Source: Pseudomonas orientalis (GTDB taxonomy: Bacteria > Pseudomonadota > Gammaproteobacteria > Pseudomonadales > Pseudomonadaceae). From it: DNA of 64,000 nt. The position numbers and the translations under genes are program-made. The notes under the pieces were generated by a model, which ran no database searches, had not been told where the DNA came from, and worked only from the letters and a program-made list of their open reading frames with translations. Shown piece by piece: positions 8,836 to 17,895 of this stretch. The stretch lies in the NCBI RefSeq assembly GCF_022807995.1, contig NZ_CP094351.1:5379501-5443500 (forward strand), written 5' to 3'. Each line of letters opens with the position of its first letter. Positions within the stretch are counted from its first letter, which is position 1.

Positions 8836-8841
8836 TATACT
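8836..8841 (+). promoter_or_regulatory. -10 element for rhlE; long leader follows
   Basis: TATACT lies just beyond the preceding stop codon, but no convincing -35 box is at 17 bases. If used, transcription starts near 8848 and leaves a leader of about 200 bases before rhlE. The GC-rich leader (8848-9048) contains no named RNA family that I recognise. Confidence 0.35.
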
Positions 8842-9048
8842 CCGGCCTTTCCGCCAGGCTTACGCCCGGCCGCTCGGGTCTTGAAAAAGGCACCCAACCC
8901 CGCTACAGCGCAGCTTTGCAGCCCGCGCGAGCCGGTGGAGTGCCCGCCAGACGCAGCAGGACCGGACGGGATTACGCTCCCCTAAGCGCCATTCACGCCC
9001 GGCAAGATTATCCCTTTGGGCCAAGCCCTAACTAAAACAGGATTACTC

Positions 9049-10926
9049 ATGTCCTTTGCTTCCCTCGGTCTCTCCGAGGCTTTAGTCCGCGCCATCGAGG
9101 CAGCGGGCTATACCGAGCCTACTCCGGTGCAACAGCGGGCCATTCCCGCCGTGTTGCAAGGTCGCGACCTGATGGTTGCGGCGCAGACAGGTACCGGTAA
9201 AACCGGTGGTTTCGCCCTCCCGATTCTGGAGCGGTTGTTCCCCAACGGTCACCCGGACAAATCCCAGCGTCACGGCCCGCGCCAACCGCGCGTACTGGTC
9301 CTGACCCCCACCCGCGAACTCGCCGCCCAAGTGCACGACAGCTTCAAGCTGTATGCCCGCGACTTGAAGTTCGTCAGCGCCTGCATCTTCGGCGGCGTCG
9401 GCATGAACCCTCAGGTTCAGGCCATGTCCCGTGGTGTCGACGTGCTGGTGGCATGCCCGGGTCGTTTGCTCGACCTGTGCGGCCAGGGCAGCGTCGATTT
9501 GTCCCACGTGGAAATCCTCGTGCTGGACGAAGCCGACCGCATGCTCGACATGGGCTTTGTCCATGACGTGAAAAAAGTGCTCGCCCGCCTGCCGGCCAAG
9601 CGTCAGAACCTGCTGTTCTCGGCAACGTTCTCCCAGGACATCACGGCCCTGGCCGGCAAGTTGCTGCACAACCCGGAACGCATCGAAGTCACGCCGCCGA
9701 ACACCACGGTCGAGCGTATCGAGCAACGCGTGTTCCGCCTGGCCGCCAGCCACAAGCGCTCGCTGCTGGCGCACCTGATCACCCATGGCGCGTGGGAACA
9801 GGTGCTGGTGTTCACCCGCACCAAGCACGGCGCCAACCGCCTGGCCGAGTACCTGGACAAGCATGGCCTCACCGCCGTTGCCATCCACGGTAACAAGAGC
9901 CAGAACGCACGCACCAAGGCCCTGGCTGACTTCAAGGCCGGTTCCGTGCGCATCCTGGTCGCCACCGATATCGCCGCCCGCGGCCTGGATATCGACCAAC
10001 TGCCGCATGTGGTCAACTTCGAGCTGCCAAACGTCGATGAAGACTATGTGCACCGTATCGGCCGCACAGGCCGTGCCGGTCGTTCGGGCGAGGCCATTTC
10101 CCTGGTCGCGCCGGACGAAGAAAAACTGCTCAAAAGCATCGAGCGCATGACCAAGCAGAAAATCGCCGACGGCGACCTGATGGGCTTCGATTCCAGCGCT
10201 GTGGAGGCCGAGAAGCCTGAAGCGCGCGAGCGTCCGGACGTGCGTAACCCACGCAATCCACGCGGTCCGAAGGGCGATGGCCCGAACGGCGGCGGTGGTG
10301 GCGGTGGCCGTCGCGACAAGGGCAAGGACAAGGGCAAGGAAAAAACCGCGACCAGCAGCCGTGGCGAACGCCCTGCCCGCGAGCAGAAGCCACGTGAAGG
10401 CACCCCGGCCCGCGAACAGCGCCAGCCGAGCCAGCCGCCACGCGCCGCAGCCGATCGCGCCCCGGACGAGTTCCTCGACGACGATGTGGATAACTTCGGT
10501 AACCGCGTCGACTACGTGCCACAGGCCAAGCCCGCACAAGGCCGTGGCCGTCGCCCGGGTGCCCCGGCACCAGGCGCAGCCGCTCCACGTGCTGGTCAGC
10601 CACAAGGCGCGCGCCAGAACGGTCCGCGCAACAGCAGCGGCGGCACCACCGGTACGCCGCCAGCCAAGCGCAGCGGCCCACGTAATGGCGCCCCGCGTGA
10701 CGGCCAGGCCCGTCGCGAAGACTCGCGCAGCAACAATCGCCGCCCGGCCCGTGACGAGCAGCCACGTTCGTCCGAGCCAGCGGTGCAAAATCCGCGCGGT
10801 GGCCCCGCGCCGAAGATTATCCACAAGGAGTCGAAAGCGGATCGCTTCCCGACACCCGAGCAGTTGGATCAACTGCCTGGCCGTCCTCGTGGTGAGAAAC
10901 CAGCGCTGCTGACCCGCAACCGCTGA
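9049..10926 (+). CDS. rhlE: DEAD-box ATP-dependent RNA helicase RhlE
   Basis: A 625-residue RNA helicase. The Q motif (TPVQQRAIP), Walker A AQTGTGKT (residues 45-52), PTRELAAQ, DEAD (160-163), SAT and HRIGRTGRAGR motifs are all intact across the first ~370 residues. The remaining ~250 residues form a low-complexity tail rich in Arg, Gly, Pro and Lys, including a run of seven glycines and KGKDKGKEK repeats, expected to bind RNA nonspecifically. It likely helps RNA unwinding, ribosome assembly or RNA decay in the cytoplasm. The start MSFASLGLS was chosen for its CAGGA site and family match. A strong terminator follows. Confidence 0.93.
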   Translation: MSFASLGLSEALVRAIEAAGYTEPTPVQQRAIPAVLQGRDLMVAAQTGTGKTGGFALPILERLFPNGHPDKSQRHGPRQPRVLVLTPTRELAAQVHDSFKLYARDLKFVSACIFGGVGMNPQVQAMSRGVDVLVACPGRLLDLCGQGSVDLSHVEILVLDEADRMLDMGFVHDVKKVLARLPAKRQNLLFSATFSQDITALAGKLLHNPERIEVTPPNTTVERIEQRVFRLAASHKRSLLAHLITHGAWEQVLVFTRTKHGANRLAEYLDKHGLTAVAIHGNKSQNARTKALADFKAGSVRILVATDIAARGLDIDQLPHVVNFELPNVDEDYVHRIGRTGRAGRSGEAISLVAPDEEKLLKSIERMTKQKIADGDLMGFDSSAVEAEKPEARERPDVRNPRNPRGPKGDGPNGGGGGGGRRDKGKDKGKEKTATSSRGERPAREQKPREGTPAREQRQPSQPPRAAADRAPDEFLDDDVDNFGNRVDYVPQAKPAQGRGRRPGAPAPGAAAPRAGQPQGARQNGPRNSSGGTTGTPPAKRSGPRNGAPRDGQARREDSRSNNRRPARDEQPRSSEPAVQNPRGGPAPKIIHKESKADRFPTPEQLDQLPGRPRGEKPALLTRNR

Positions 10927-10942
10927 GTTTCAAAGTGCCATA

Positions 10943-10981
10943 AAAAATGCCCCGCCTCTTTCGAGACGGGGCATTTTTTTT
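10943..10981 (+). terminator. Intrinsic terminator after rhlE
   Basis: Stem ATGCCCCG...CTC/GAG...CGGGGCAT with a TTTC loop, preceded by a run of A and followed by eight T. It could work in both directions, but the right-hand type B repeat separates it from yceI. Confidence 0.9.
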
Positions 10982-10992
10982 GCTTTTAAACT

Positions 10993-11090
10993 GTAGGAGC
11001 GAGCTTGCTCGCGAAGAACTCACAGACACCGCGTACATCCAGGTTTCACGCGTCATCGTTGACGTTTTTCGCGAGCAAGCTCGCTCCTAC
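10993..11090. repeat. REPIN, type B
   Basis: Inverted pair of GTAGGAGCGAGCTTGCTCGC (left) and its reverse complement (right), about 60 bases apart, between the rhlE terminator and the 3' end of the yceI-like gene. Confidence 0.85.
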
Positions 11091-11100
11091 ATACGAAGCA

Positions 11101-11679
11101 TTACTTCGTCTTCACGCCTTCCAGCGAGATGTCCAGTTCGACAGTCTGCGAAGTCGGGCCTGGGCCTTTCACGCCGAAGTCGTTCAGGTCGATCGTGGTC
11201 TTGGCGTTGAAGCCGGCACGTTCGCCGCCCCATGGATCCTTGCCTTCACCGTTGAAGGTGGCCTTGAAGGTGACTGGCTTGGTCACGCCGTGGAAGGTCA
11301 GGTCGCCGGTCACATCAGCCGTCTTTTCGCCGGTGGATTTAACCGCGGTGGACACGAACTTGGCGTCGGCAAACTTGGCCACATCGATGAAGTCTTTGCT
11401 GGCGATGTGCTTGTCACGTTCTGCGTGGTTGGACCACAGGCTGGCGGTTTTCACGTCGACAGCGATTTTGCTGGCTTCAGGCTTGGCTGCGTCCCAGCTG
11501 AAGGTACCATCCCAGTCCTTGAAGGTACCGTGGATGTAGCTGTAGCCCAGGTGGCTGATTTTCCAATCGATGAAGGCGTGCTGGCCTTCCTTGTCGATCT
11601 TGTAGTCAGCAGCCATTACCTGCCCGGCGGACAGCAGAGCGGTACCGATTGCCAGAGCGGCGAGTGTCTTCTTCAACAT
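11101..11679 (-). CDS. YceI family periplasmic protein
   Basis: A 192-residue protein with a signal peptide of about 23 residues (ending GQVMA) and a YceI domain, a lipocalin-like beta barrel that binds polyisoprenoid-type lipids in the periplasm. ADYKIDKEGQHAFIDWKISHLGYS and DVTGDLTFHGVTKPVTF are the family's signature blocks. The ATG at 11679 has AAGGAAT upstream; the longer frame to 11712 overlaps the preceding gene and was rejected. It lies 32 bases after the cytochrome b561 gene, the same pairing as yceJ-yceI in E. coli, so the two probably form an operon. Confidence 0.9.
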   Translation of the reverse strand: MLKKTLAALAIGTALLSAGQVMAADYKIDKEGQHAFIDWKISHLGYSYIHGTFKDWDGTFSWDAAKPEASKIAVDVKTASLWSNHAERDKHIASKDFIDVAKFADAKFVSTAVKSTGEKTADVTGDLTFHGVTKPVTFKATFNGEGKDPWGGERAGFNAKTTIDLNDFGVKGPGPTSQTVELDISLEGVKTK

Positions 11680-11711
11680 GTTTTCTATTCCTTGTGAGTC
11701 GAGGTTGAACA

Positions 11712-12263
11712 TCAGGCTTTGCGCCCCAGCATTCGCGTCAGGGTCACATCACGATCGATAAAATGGTGTTTCAGCGCCGCCACGCCGTGCAAGCCGGCGA
11801 ACACCACCAACACCCAGGCCAGGTACAAGTGCACCCAACCGGCGGTATCTGCCTGGTCCGGAAGACCGGAAACCACGGCAGGAATTTCAAACAGGCCAAA
11901 CACCGGGATACCGACACCGTCTGCGGTGGAAATCAGGTAACCGGCAATCATCACGGCAAACAACCCGAGATACAGGAACGCGTGACCAAACGCGGCGCCA
12001 ATACGGGTCAACCGACTGTAGCTGGTCAACGGCGGTGGCGGCGGGCTGATCAGGCGCCAGACAATGCGTACCAGCATGATGGCGAACAGCGTAATGCCAA
12101 TGCTCTTGTGCAGGTCCGGCGCGTCTTTGCGCCAGGCGCTGTAGTAATCGAGGCCGACCATCCACAGACCCAGGGCGAACAATCCGAATACCACCAGGGC
12201 CACGCCCCAGTGCAGAACCATGCTGACCCAACCATAGCGGGCCGGTGAGTTGCGTAGCTGCAT
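11712..12263 (-). CDS. Cytochrome b561 family protein
   Basis: A 183-residue, four-helix membrane protein of the bacterial cytochrome b561 family (CybB/YceJ-like), expected to carry two b-type hemes and move electrons, possibly from quinol. Candidate heme ligands include His18 in the first helix (VLHWG) and His52 (LHKSIGI), with later His residues in HAFLYLGL and HLYLAW. It is the first gene of a two-gene unit with the yceI-like gene. The start at 12263 gives MQLRNSPARYGW, typical of the family. Confidence 0.88.
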   Translation of the reverse strand: MQLRNSPARYGWVSMVLHWGVALVVFGLFALGLWMVGLDYYSAWRKDAPDLHKSIGITLFAIMLVRIVWRLISPPPPPLTSYSRLTRIGAAFGHAFLYLGLFAVMIAGYLISTADGVGIPVFGLFEIPAVVSGLPDQADTAGWVHLYLAWVLVVFAGLHGVAALKHHFIDRDVTLTRMLGRKA

Positions 12264-12316
12264 GTACTTAATCCCGTAAGAACTGTGCCCAAGACTAGCG
12301 CTTTACCTATCGAATT

Positions 12317-12336
12317 AAAGCGAAAAATTTCGCTTT
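12317..12336. promoter_or_regulatory. Perfect palindrome upstream of the b561-yceI unit
   Basis: AAAGCGAAA-AA-TTTCGCTTT is a perfect 9-bp inverted repeat with a 2-base centre, 54 bases upstream of the cytochrome b561 start in an AT-rich part of the gap shared with bioA. It has the shape of a dimeric regulator site; the protein is unknown. Confidence 0.45.
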
Positions 12337-12535
12337 GAAATATCGAGAAATGCGATCTGAAGCCTATGCATAATAAATTAACAAGGGATTAAGACTATTC
12401 CCTGGAAACGTGACAGACCGTCCTGCATTTACCGCGAATTTCCCCACAATGGCTTGTGACCCACGTCACCATTGCATAGGCTTGCGCGATTGTTTCACCT
12501 GCGCAGGTTGCAGGACCGCTTCGAGGAGATCACCG

Positions 12536-13942
12536 ATGGGCTTGAATAACCAGTGGATGCAACGCGACCTCGCGGTGCTGTGGCATCCCTGCACCCAGAT
12601 GAAAGACCACCAGCAACTGCCCCTTGTGCCGATCAAGCGCGGTGAAGGCGTATGGCTGGAGGACTTCGAAGGCAAGCGCTACCTCGATGCCGTGAGTTCC
12701 TGGTGGGTCAACGTGTTCGGCCACGCCAACCCGCGCATCAATCAGCGCATCAAGGATCAGGTGGACCAGCTGGAGCATGTGATCCTCGCCGGTTTCAGCC
12801 ACCAGCCGGTGATCGAACTGTCCGAACGCCTGGTGGCGATGACCCCCGACGGCCTGACTCGCTGCTTCTACGCCGATAACGGTTCGTCGTGCATCGAAGT
12901 CGCGTTGAAGATGAGCTTTCACTACTGGCTCAACCGTGGCCTGCCGGACAAGAAGCGCTTCGTCACCCTGACCAACAGCTACCACGGCGAAACCATCGCG
13001 GCGATGTCGGTGGGCGACGTGCCGCTGTTCACCGAAACCTACAAGGCACTGCTGCTCGACACCCTTAAAGTGCCAAGCCCCGACTGCTATCAGCGTCCCG
13101 AGGGCATGAGCTGGGAGGAACACTCGCGCAACATGTTCCTGGCGATGGAACAGACCCTGGCCGACAACCATGACACCGTCGCGGCGGTCATCATCGAGCC
13201 GTTGATCCAGGGCGCCGGTGGCATGCGCATGTATCACCCGGTGTACCTCAAGCTGCTGCGCGAAGCCTGCGATCGTTATGGTGTGCACCTGATCCACGAC
13301 GAAATCGCCGTGGGCTTTGGTCGCACCGGCAGCATGTTCGCCTGCGAACAGGCCGGCATCCGCCCGGACTTCCTGTGTCTGTCCAAGGCCCTCACCGGCG
13401 GCTACCTGCCGCTGGCCGCCGTGGTCACCACCGATGACGTGTACGACGCCTTCTACGACGACTACCCGACCCTGCGCGCCTTCCTGCATTCCCACAGCTA
13501 CACCGGCAATCCGCTGGCGTGCGCTGCGGCGCTGGCGACCCTGGATATCTTCGAAGAAGACAACGTCATCGAAAACAACAAGGCCCTGGCCCAGCGCATG
13601 GCCAGCGCCACGGCGCATCTGGTGGACCACTCGCACGTGTCGGAAGTGCGCCAGACCGGCATGGTGCTGGCCATCGAGATGGTGCAGGACAAAGCCACCA
13701 AGGCCGCCTACCCCTGGCAGGAGCGCCGTGGTCTGAAGGTGTTCGAGCATGCCCTGGAGCGCGGCGCGTTGTTGCGGCCGTTGGGCAGCGTGGTGTATTT
13801 CCTGCCGCCGTATGTGATTACCCCGGAGCAGATCGATTTCCTTGCCGAGGTTGCGAGTGAAGGCATCGATATCGCCACCAACAGCAAGGTCAGCGTTGCC
13901 GTGCCGAAGGATTTTCACCCAGGTTTCCGTGATCCGGGATAG
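12536..13942 (+). CDS. bioA: Adenosylmethionine-8-amino-7-oxononanoate aminotransferase
   Basis: A 468-residue class III PLP aminotransferase of biotin synthesis, moving an amino group from S-adenosylmethionine to KAPA to give DAPA. WHPCTQMKDH near the N-terminus and the SKALTGGYLPL motif with the PLP lysine at residue 284 identify BioA rather than other class III enzymes. The start MGLNNQWMQRD at 12536 has GAGGAG 9 bases upstream; the 42-codon upstream extension lacks family similarity. No other bio genes are nearby. A type B REPIN follows. Confidence 0.95.
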   Translation: MGLNNQWMQRDLAVLWHPCTQMKDHQQLPLVPIKRGEGVWLEDFEGKRYLDAVSSWWVNVFGHANPRINQRIKDQVDQLEHVILAGFSHQPVIELSERLVAMTPDGLTRCFYADNGSSCIEVALKMSFHYWLNRGLPDKKRFVTLTNSYHGETIAAMSVGDVPLFTETYKALLLDTLKVPSPDCYQRPEGMSWEEHSRNMFLAMEQTLADNHDTVAAVIIEPLIQGAGGMRMYHPVYLKLLREACDRYGVHLIHDEIAVGFGRTGSMFACEQAGIRPDFLCLSKALTGGYLPLAAVVTTDDVYDAFYDDYPTLRAFLHSHSYTGNPLACAAALATLDIFEEDNVIENNKALAQRMASATAHLVDHSHVSEVRQTGMVLAIEMVQDKATKAAYPWQERRGLKVFEHALERGALLRPLGSVVYFLPPYVITPEQIDFLAEVASEGIDIATNSKVSVAVPKDFHPGFRDPG

Positions 13943-13956
13943 TGTCCAGAATCCCT

Positions 13957-14039
13957 GTAGGAGCGAGCTTGCTCGCGAAGGTATTCCAGGCACATTACGG
14001 CGTCGGGTATACGTTTTTCGCGAGCAAGCTCGCTCCTAC
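13957..14039. repeat. REPIN, type B
   Basis: Inverted copies of GTAGGAGCGAGCTTGCTCGC about 43 bases apart, in the gap between bioA and rsmE. Confidence 0.85.
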
Positions 14040-14085
14040 AGAAAGACAGAACGTGTGTATTGCATAATTTTTCCAGAGAACAGAA

Positions 14086-14805
14086 ATGAGACTGTCCCGT
14101 TTTTTCACCGACACCCCGCTGAGCCTCGGCGACCACGAGTTGCCCGAAGCCCAGGCGCATTACATCAGCCGCGTGTTGCGCATGGTCGAGGGCGACGCCG
14201 TGCAACTGTTCGACGGCTCCGGCCAGGAGTTTCTCGGCAGCCTGTTGGAAGTCGGTAAAAAACGCGTCACCGTGCAACTGACGCAACACTTCAACGGCCA
14301 GGCCGAATCGCCGCTGCACAACCACCTCGGCCAAGGCCTTTCCCGGGGCGAACGCATGGATTGGGCGATCCAGAAAGCCACCGAACTGGGCGTCAACGCC
14401 ATCACCCCGATTTTCAGCGAGCGCTGCGAAGTGCGCCTCAAGGACGAACGCGCCGACAAACGCCTGCTGCACTGGCGCCAGGTGGCAATCAGCGCCTGTG
14501 AGCAATGCGGGCGTTCAACGGTGCCGGTGATTCACCCGCCGCTGTTGCTGGCAGACTGGCTGAAACAGACCGAGGCCGACCTGAAGCTGGTACTGCATCC
14601 GGTAGCCGAGCCAATGATCAGCCATGCCAAACCTTCGAGCCTGGCCTTCCTGATCGGCCCTGAAGGCGGATTGACCGACGGCGAAGTGGAAACCGCCCAA
14701 CGCGCCGGCTTCCACGCCGCCCGCCTCGGCCCTCGGGTTCTGCGCACTGAAACCGCCCCGGTGGTCGCGCTGGCCGTGGCTCAGCAATTGTGGGGCGACT
14801 TCTAA
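14086..14805 (+). CDS. rsmE: 16S rRNA (uracil-1498-N3)-methyltransferase
   Basis: A 239-residue SPOUT-family enzyme that methylates U1498 of 16S rRNA using S-adenosylmethionine. MRLSRFFTD opens an N-terminal PUA-like domain (residues ~1-70); the C-terminal trefoil knot carries FLIGPEGGLTDGEVE and LGPRVLRTETAP, which bind the cofactor. Length and both motifs match the family. The ribosome-binding site is weak. It is convergent with the following FAD-enzyme gene. Confidence 0.94.
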   Translation: MRLSRFFTDTPLSLGDHELPEAQAHYISRVLRMVEGDAVQLFDGSGQEFLGSLLEVGKKRVTVQLTQHFNGQAESPLHNHLGQGLSRGERMDWAIQKATELGVNAITPIFSERCEVRLKDERADKRLLHWRQVAISACEQCGRSTVPVIHPPLLLADWLKQTEADLKLVLHPVAEPMISHAKPSSLAFLIGPEGGLTDGEVETAQRAGFHAARLGPRVLRTETAPVVALAVAQQLWGDF

Positions 14806-14862
14806 CCCTCCCAGTGACGTTCCCACGCTCTGAACGATCTTGATGTTTCGCAGGCCAGAGAT

Positions 14863-16104
14863 TCAGGCGGCGCAGGGCGCAAGGCCCTGCATATCAATGG
14901 ACGGCGTGCGCTGATCGATCAGTTCGGCCAGCAGTTGGCCGCTGCCGCAGGCCAAGGTAAAGCCAAGGGCGCCGTGGCCAAGGTTCAGCCACAGGTTGCG
15001 ATAACGACTTGCACCGATCAGCGGCACCCCCGTCGGCGTGGCCGGGCGCATGCCGGCCCATTCGACTGCGTGGGTGTAGTCACCGGCCAGCGGAAACGTC
15101 TCCAGGGCCTGACGCTTCATCAGGGCCAGGCGTTTGGGTTCAAGTCCGGTATCGAAACCAACGATATCCACCATGGCGGCGACCCGCAGCTGCTCACCGA
15201 TACGCGCGTAGACGATCTTGCGGTCATAGTCGGTAATGCTCAGGTTCGGCGCCCGGTGCTGCGCGCCAATCGGCACGCTCAAGCTATAGCCCTTGAGCGG
15301 ATACAGCGCCAGCGCCAACCCCGGCAAGCCCAATTCGGCGCTGCGATGCCCGGCCGCCAGCACCAGTTGTTCCACCGGCATCACTTCGCCGCCCAACTCG
15401 ATGGCCTGCACTGCACCGTCGGCGTGGCGAATCCCGGTGACCTTGCGCCCGAGCATAAACGTGCAGCGCCCCGAGGCCTCGAGCCGGGCCGCCAGCCGTT
15501 GGCAGAAGGCATGGCAATCGGCGACCTCCTCGTTCGGCGTGTAGATACCGCCAACAAAATCACCCGCCGCCAATGCCGGCTCCAGCCGCGCGCAATCGCC
15601 CATGGACAAGACCTGCTGCTGCAACATGTCGGTGACTTTGCTGCGCGCATGCTCGAAGCTATTGGCAGTACGAAACGTCACCAGCTTGCCGTTGCGCCGC
15701 CAATCGAAACCTTCCAGGCGGTCATCGATGCGCCATTGCTGCAAGGTGGCCTGGCTCAAGGATGCCAGGCGCAACAAGTGCGCGGCATTGCGCTTATTCA
15801 CCGAACCCCGACAGGCGGCCATAAAGGCTGCCATCCAGCGCCATTGCCGGGGGTCGAGCCGTGGGCGCAATTTCAACGGTGAGTCACCGCGCAGCAACCA
15901 GCCAATCGCCTGCAGCGGCACACCGGCATCCGCCAACGGCGCCACATAGCGATAGGACAACTGCCCGCCGTTGGCGAAACTGGTTTCGCTGCCCAGGCTG
16001 TCGCGCGCGTCGATCACCGTCACCGCATGGCCGGCACGCACCAGCGCATACGCACTCGCCAAGCCGATCACTCCACCGCCGATGATGCAAACCTGTGCAG
16101 CCAT
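14863..16104 (-). CDS. FAD-dependent oxidoreductase, D-amino-acid dehydrogenase-like
   Basis: A 413-residue flavoenzyme of the DAO/DadA superfamily. The N-terminal VCIIGGGVIGLASAYALVRAG is an FAD-binding Rossmann motif, and GMRPATPTGVPLIG and NLWLNLGHGALGFTLACGSG near the C-terminus match the small subunit of D-amino-acid dehydrogenase. The likely reaction is oxidation of a D-amino acid or related amine, passing electrons to the respiratory chain. The ATG at 16104 is preferred over one 24 bases upstream because GGGAGG lies just before it. It is divergent from a LysR gene that probably controls it. There is no dadX-type racemase beside it, so it is a paralogue rather than the main dadA. Confidence 0.75.
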   Translation of the reverse strand: MAAQVCIIGGGVIGLASAYALVRAGHAVTVIDARDSLGSETSFANGGQLSYRYVAPLADAGVPLQAIGWLLRGDSPLKLRPRLDPRQWRWMAAFMAACRGSVNKRNAAHLLRLASLSQATLQQWRIDDRLEGFDWRRNGKLVTFRTANSFEHARSKVTDMLQQQVLSMGDCARLEPALAAGDFVGGIYTPNEEVADCHAFCQRLAARLEASGRCTFMLGRKVTGIRHADGAVQAIELGGEVMPVEQLVLAAGHRSAELGLPGLALALYPLKGYSLSVPIGAQHRAPNLSITDYDRKIVYARIGEQLRVAAMVDIVGFDTGLEPKRLALMKRQALETFPLAGDYTHAVEWAGMRPATPTGVPLIGASRYRNLWLNLGHGALGFTLACGSGQLLAELIDQRTPSIDMQGLAPCAA

Positions 16105-16212
16105 GCCAGCCTCCCGCCGTTGGTTCAAGAAGGCTCAAGCCTAGAGGCAGGTGACAGCTCACCGACAATGAATAAAGATGGGTCACCTATAAACAAAGGT
16201 TATGGACTCATC

Positions 16213-17115
16213 ATGCGCTTGCGTCATATCGAAATCTTCCAGGCCATCCGCCAGACGGGCTCCATCAGCGCCGCCGCGCAGCTGCTGCACGTCTCGCAAC
16301 CGGCGGTGACCAAGGTGTTGCAGCACGCCGAATTGCAGCTGGGCTTTGCGCTGTTCCTGCGCGTACGCGGCAAGTTGCAGCCCACGCCGGAAGCGCTGGC
16401 GCTGGAAAGCGAAGTCGAGAAAGTCACCGCAAGCCTGCAAGGCGTGCGTCGCCTGGCCAAGAGTTTGCGCCACATGCCGGGACAAAGCATACGGATTGGC
16501 GCAATCCCCGCGCTGGCCCTGTCCCTGCTGCCACCGGCAATCCTGGAATGGACGCGCGATTACCCGGACATGGCCTGCGAACTGTCCAGCGACCATAGCC
16601 GCGAGTTGGTGCAAAAGCTGTTGATGCGCGAGATCGACCTGGCGTTGACGCTCAATTTCTCCGGCCATCCGGGGCTCACGGCCCAAGTGCTGGCCAACGG
16701 TGTGCTGGTGGCGTTGGCGTCCAAAGGCTATTGGCCGGATGCCGAACGGCATCAGCCTTTACCGTTGGCCGAGCTGGCTGGCGCGCCGTTGATCGGCTTG
16801 TCCAGTGCCGACCCGCTGGCGGCGAAGCTGGGCAGCTACCTGGAAAATATCGACCCGCCGCCACGGGTGACGATCTCGGTGCAAACCTATTCCCTGGCGC
16901 GTGCGATGGTCGAATCCGGCGCCGGCCTGACCGTGATCGACCCGTTCACCGCGCTGGGTGCCTCAACGGCCACCACCCGGATCCGCACGCTCACCCCACC
17001 GCTGCCCATCACCCTCTACGCCCTGACCCGCGCCAACGAGCCACCACCGCATATGCTGGCCAGGCTGCTGGAGATCTTTGGCAACCGCGCCTGTGAGCTA
17101 TTGGCACGCCTCTAA
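16213..17115 (+). CDS. LysR-family transcriptional regulator beside the DadA-like gene
   Basis: A 300-residue LysR-type regulator: N-terminal winged helix (residues ~1-60, with GSISAAAQLLHVSQPAVTKVLQHAE) and a C-terminal ligand-binding domain from about residue 90. The start MRLRHIEIFQAI is standard for the family. It is divergently transcribed from the D-amino-acid dehydrogenase-like gene across a 108-base gap, the usual LysR-target layout; ATAA-N7-TTAT at 16189-16203 has the shape of a LysR site. The inducer is likely the substrate or product of that enzyme. Confidence 0.85.
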   Translation: MRLRHIEIFQAIRQTGSISAAAQLLHVSQPAVTKVLQHAELQLGFALFLRVRGKLQPTPEALALESEVEKVTASLQGVRRLAKSLRHMPGQSIRIGAIPALALSLLPPAILEWTRDYPDMACELSSDHSRELVQKLLMREIDLALTLNFSGHPGLTAQVLANGVLVALASKGYWPDAERHQPLPLAELAGAPLIGLSSADPLAAKLGSYLENIDPPPRVTISVQTYSLARAMVESGAGLTVIDPFTALGASTATTRIRTLTPPLPITLYALTRANEPPPHMLARLLEIFGNRACELLARL

Positions 17116-17133
17116 AAGCACCCTGGGTCCAAT

Positions 17134-17220
17134 GTGGGAGGGGGCTTGCCCCCGATAGCGGTGTGTCAGCCAGATAATTTATATCTGACAGAAAGCTATC
17201 GGGGGCAAGCCCCCTCCCAC
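17134..17220. repeat. REPIN, type A
   Basis: Inverted pair of GTGGGAGGGGGCTTGCCCCC units in the convergent gap between a LysR gene and the hemolysin III gene. Confidence 0.85.
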
Positions 17221-17277
17221 ATTCGATCTTCGCTGCTTTGAACACTGAATGACATTAAGGCTTGCCCCCTCTTACAC

Positions 17278-17895
17278 TCAAAGCACGTAATGCATGATCG
17301 CCACAAAATGCAGCAGGCTGCCGCCAATCACAAACAAATGCCAGATCCCATGGGAATGGCGCAGGCGGTCCTCCAGGGCAAAAAAGATAATGCCCACGGT
17401 GTACAACACCCCGCCCGACGCCAGCCAGATAAACCCTGCGGTACCCAACGCGGCGAGCAGCGGCTTGACCGCCACCAGCACGATCCAGCCCATCACCGCA
17501 TAAATCACGATGGATAAAATCCGCGCCTCGGAACGCGGCTTGATCTCCTGCAAAATGCCGATCACCGCCAGCCCCCACACAATCCCGAACAACGTCCAGC
17601 CCCACGGCCCGTGCAGCGTCACCAGGCAAAACGGGGTGTAGCTGCCGGCGATCAACAGGTAGATCGAAAAGTGATCGACCTTCTGCATGATCTCTTTTCG
17701 GCGCCCCTGCACGCTGTGATACACCGTCGAGGCGCTGTACAGCACGATCAGCGTAAAGCCGTAAATCGCCACGCTGACGATCTTCCAGGGACTGCCATCC
17801 AGGCTCGCCACCACCAGCATCCACACAGCGCCCATGCACGCCGCGACGGCACCGAGCAAATGGCTCCAGGCGTTGAATCGTTCTCCGTGGTACAT
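17278..17895 (-). CDS. Hemolysin III family (YqfA/TrhA-like) membrane protein
   Basis: A 205-residue protein with seven predicted helices, of the hemolysin III branch of the progestin/adipoQ receptor-like family. GERFNAWSHLLGA at the start, STVYHS in the second helix, and HSHGIWHLFVIGG with LLHF near the end provide the conserved histidines that bind a metal in this family. The E. coli member is linked to membrane energetics and lipid homeostasis; haemolytic activity is not generally established. GGAGG lies upstream of the ATG. The neighbour is the divergent mdcR-like gene. Confidence 0.85.
   Translation of the reverse strand: MYHGERFNAWSHLLGAVAACMGAVWMLVVASLDGSPWKIVSVAIYGFTLIVLYSASTVYHSVQGRRKEIMQKVDHFSIYLLIAGSYTPFCLVTLHGPWGWTLFGIVWGLAVIGILQEIKPRSEARILSIVIYAVMGWIVLVAVKPLLAALGTAGFIWLASGGVLYTVGIIFFALEDRLRHSHGIWHLFVIGGSLLHFVAIMHYVL

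Noticed and set aside
8823..9035. Possible 70-codon leader peptide before rhlE
   Set aside because: No ribosome-binding site and no family-like sequence; it overlaps the preceding stop and a promoter-like box.
9082..10872. Long minus-strand frame opposite rhlE
   Set aside because: Antisense shadow of the helicase gene; all DEAD-box motifs are on the plus strand.
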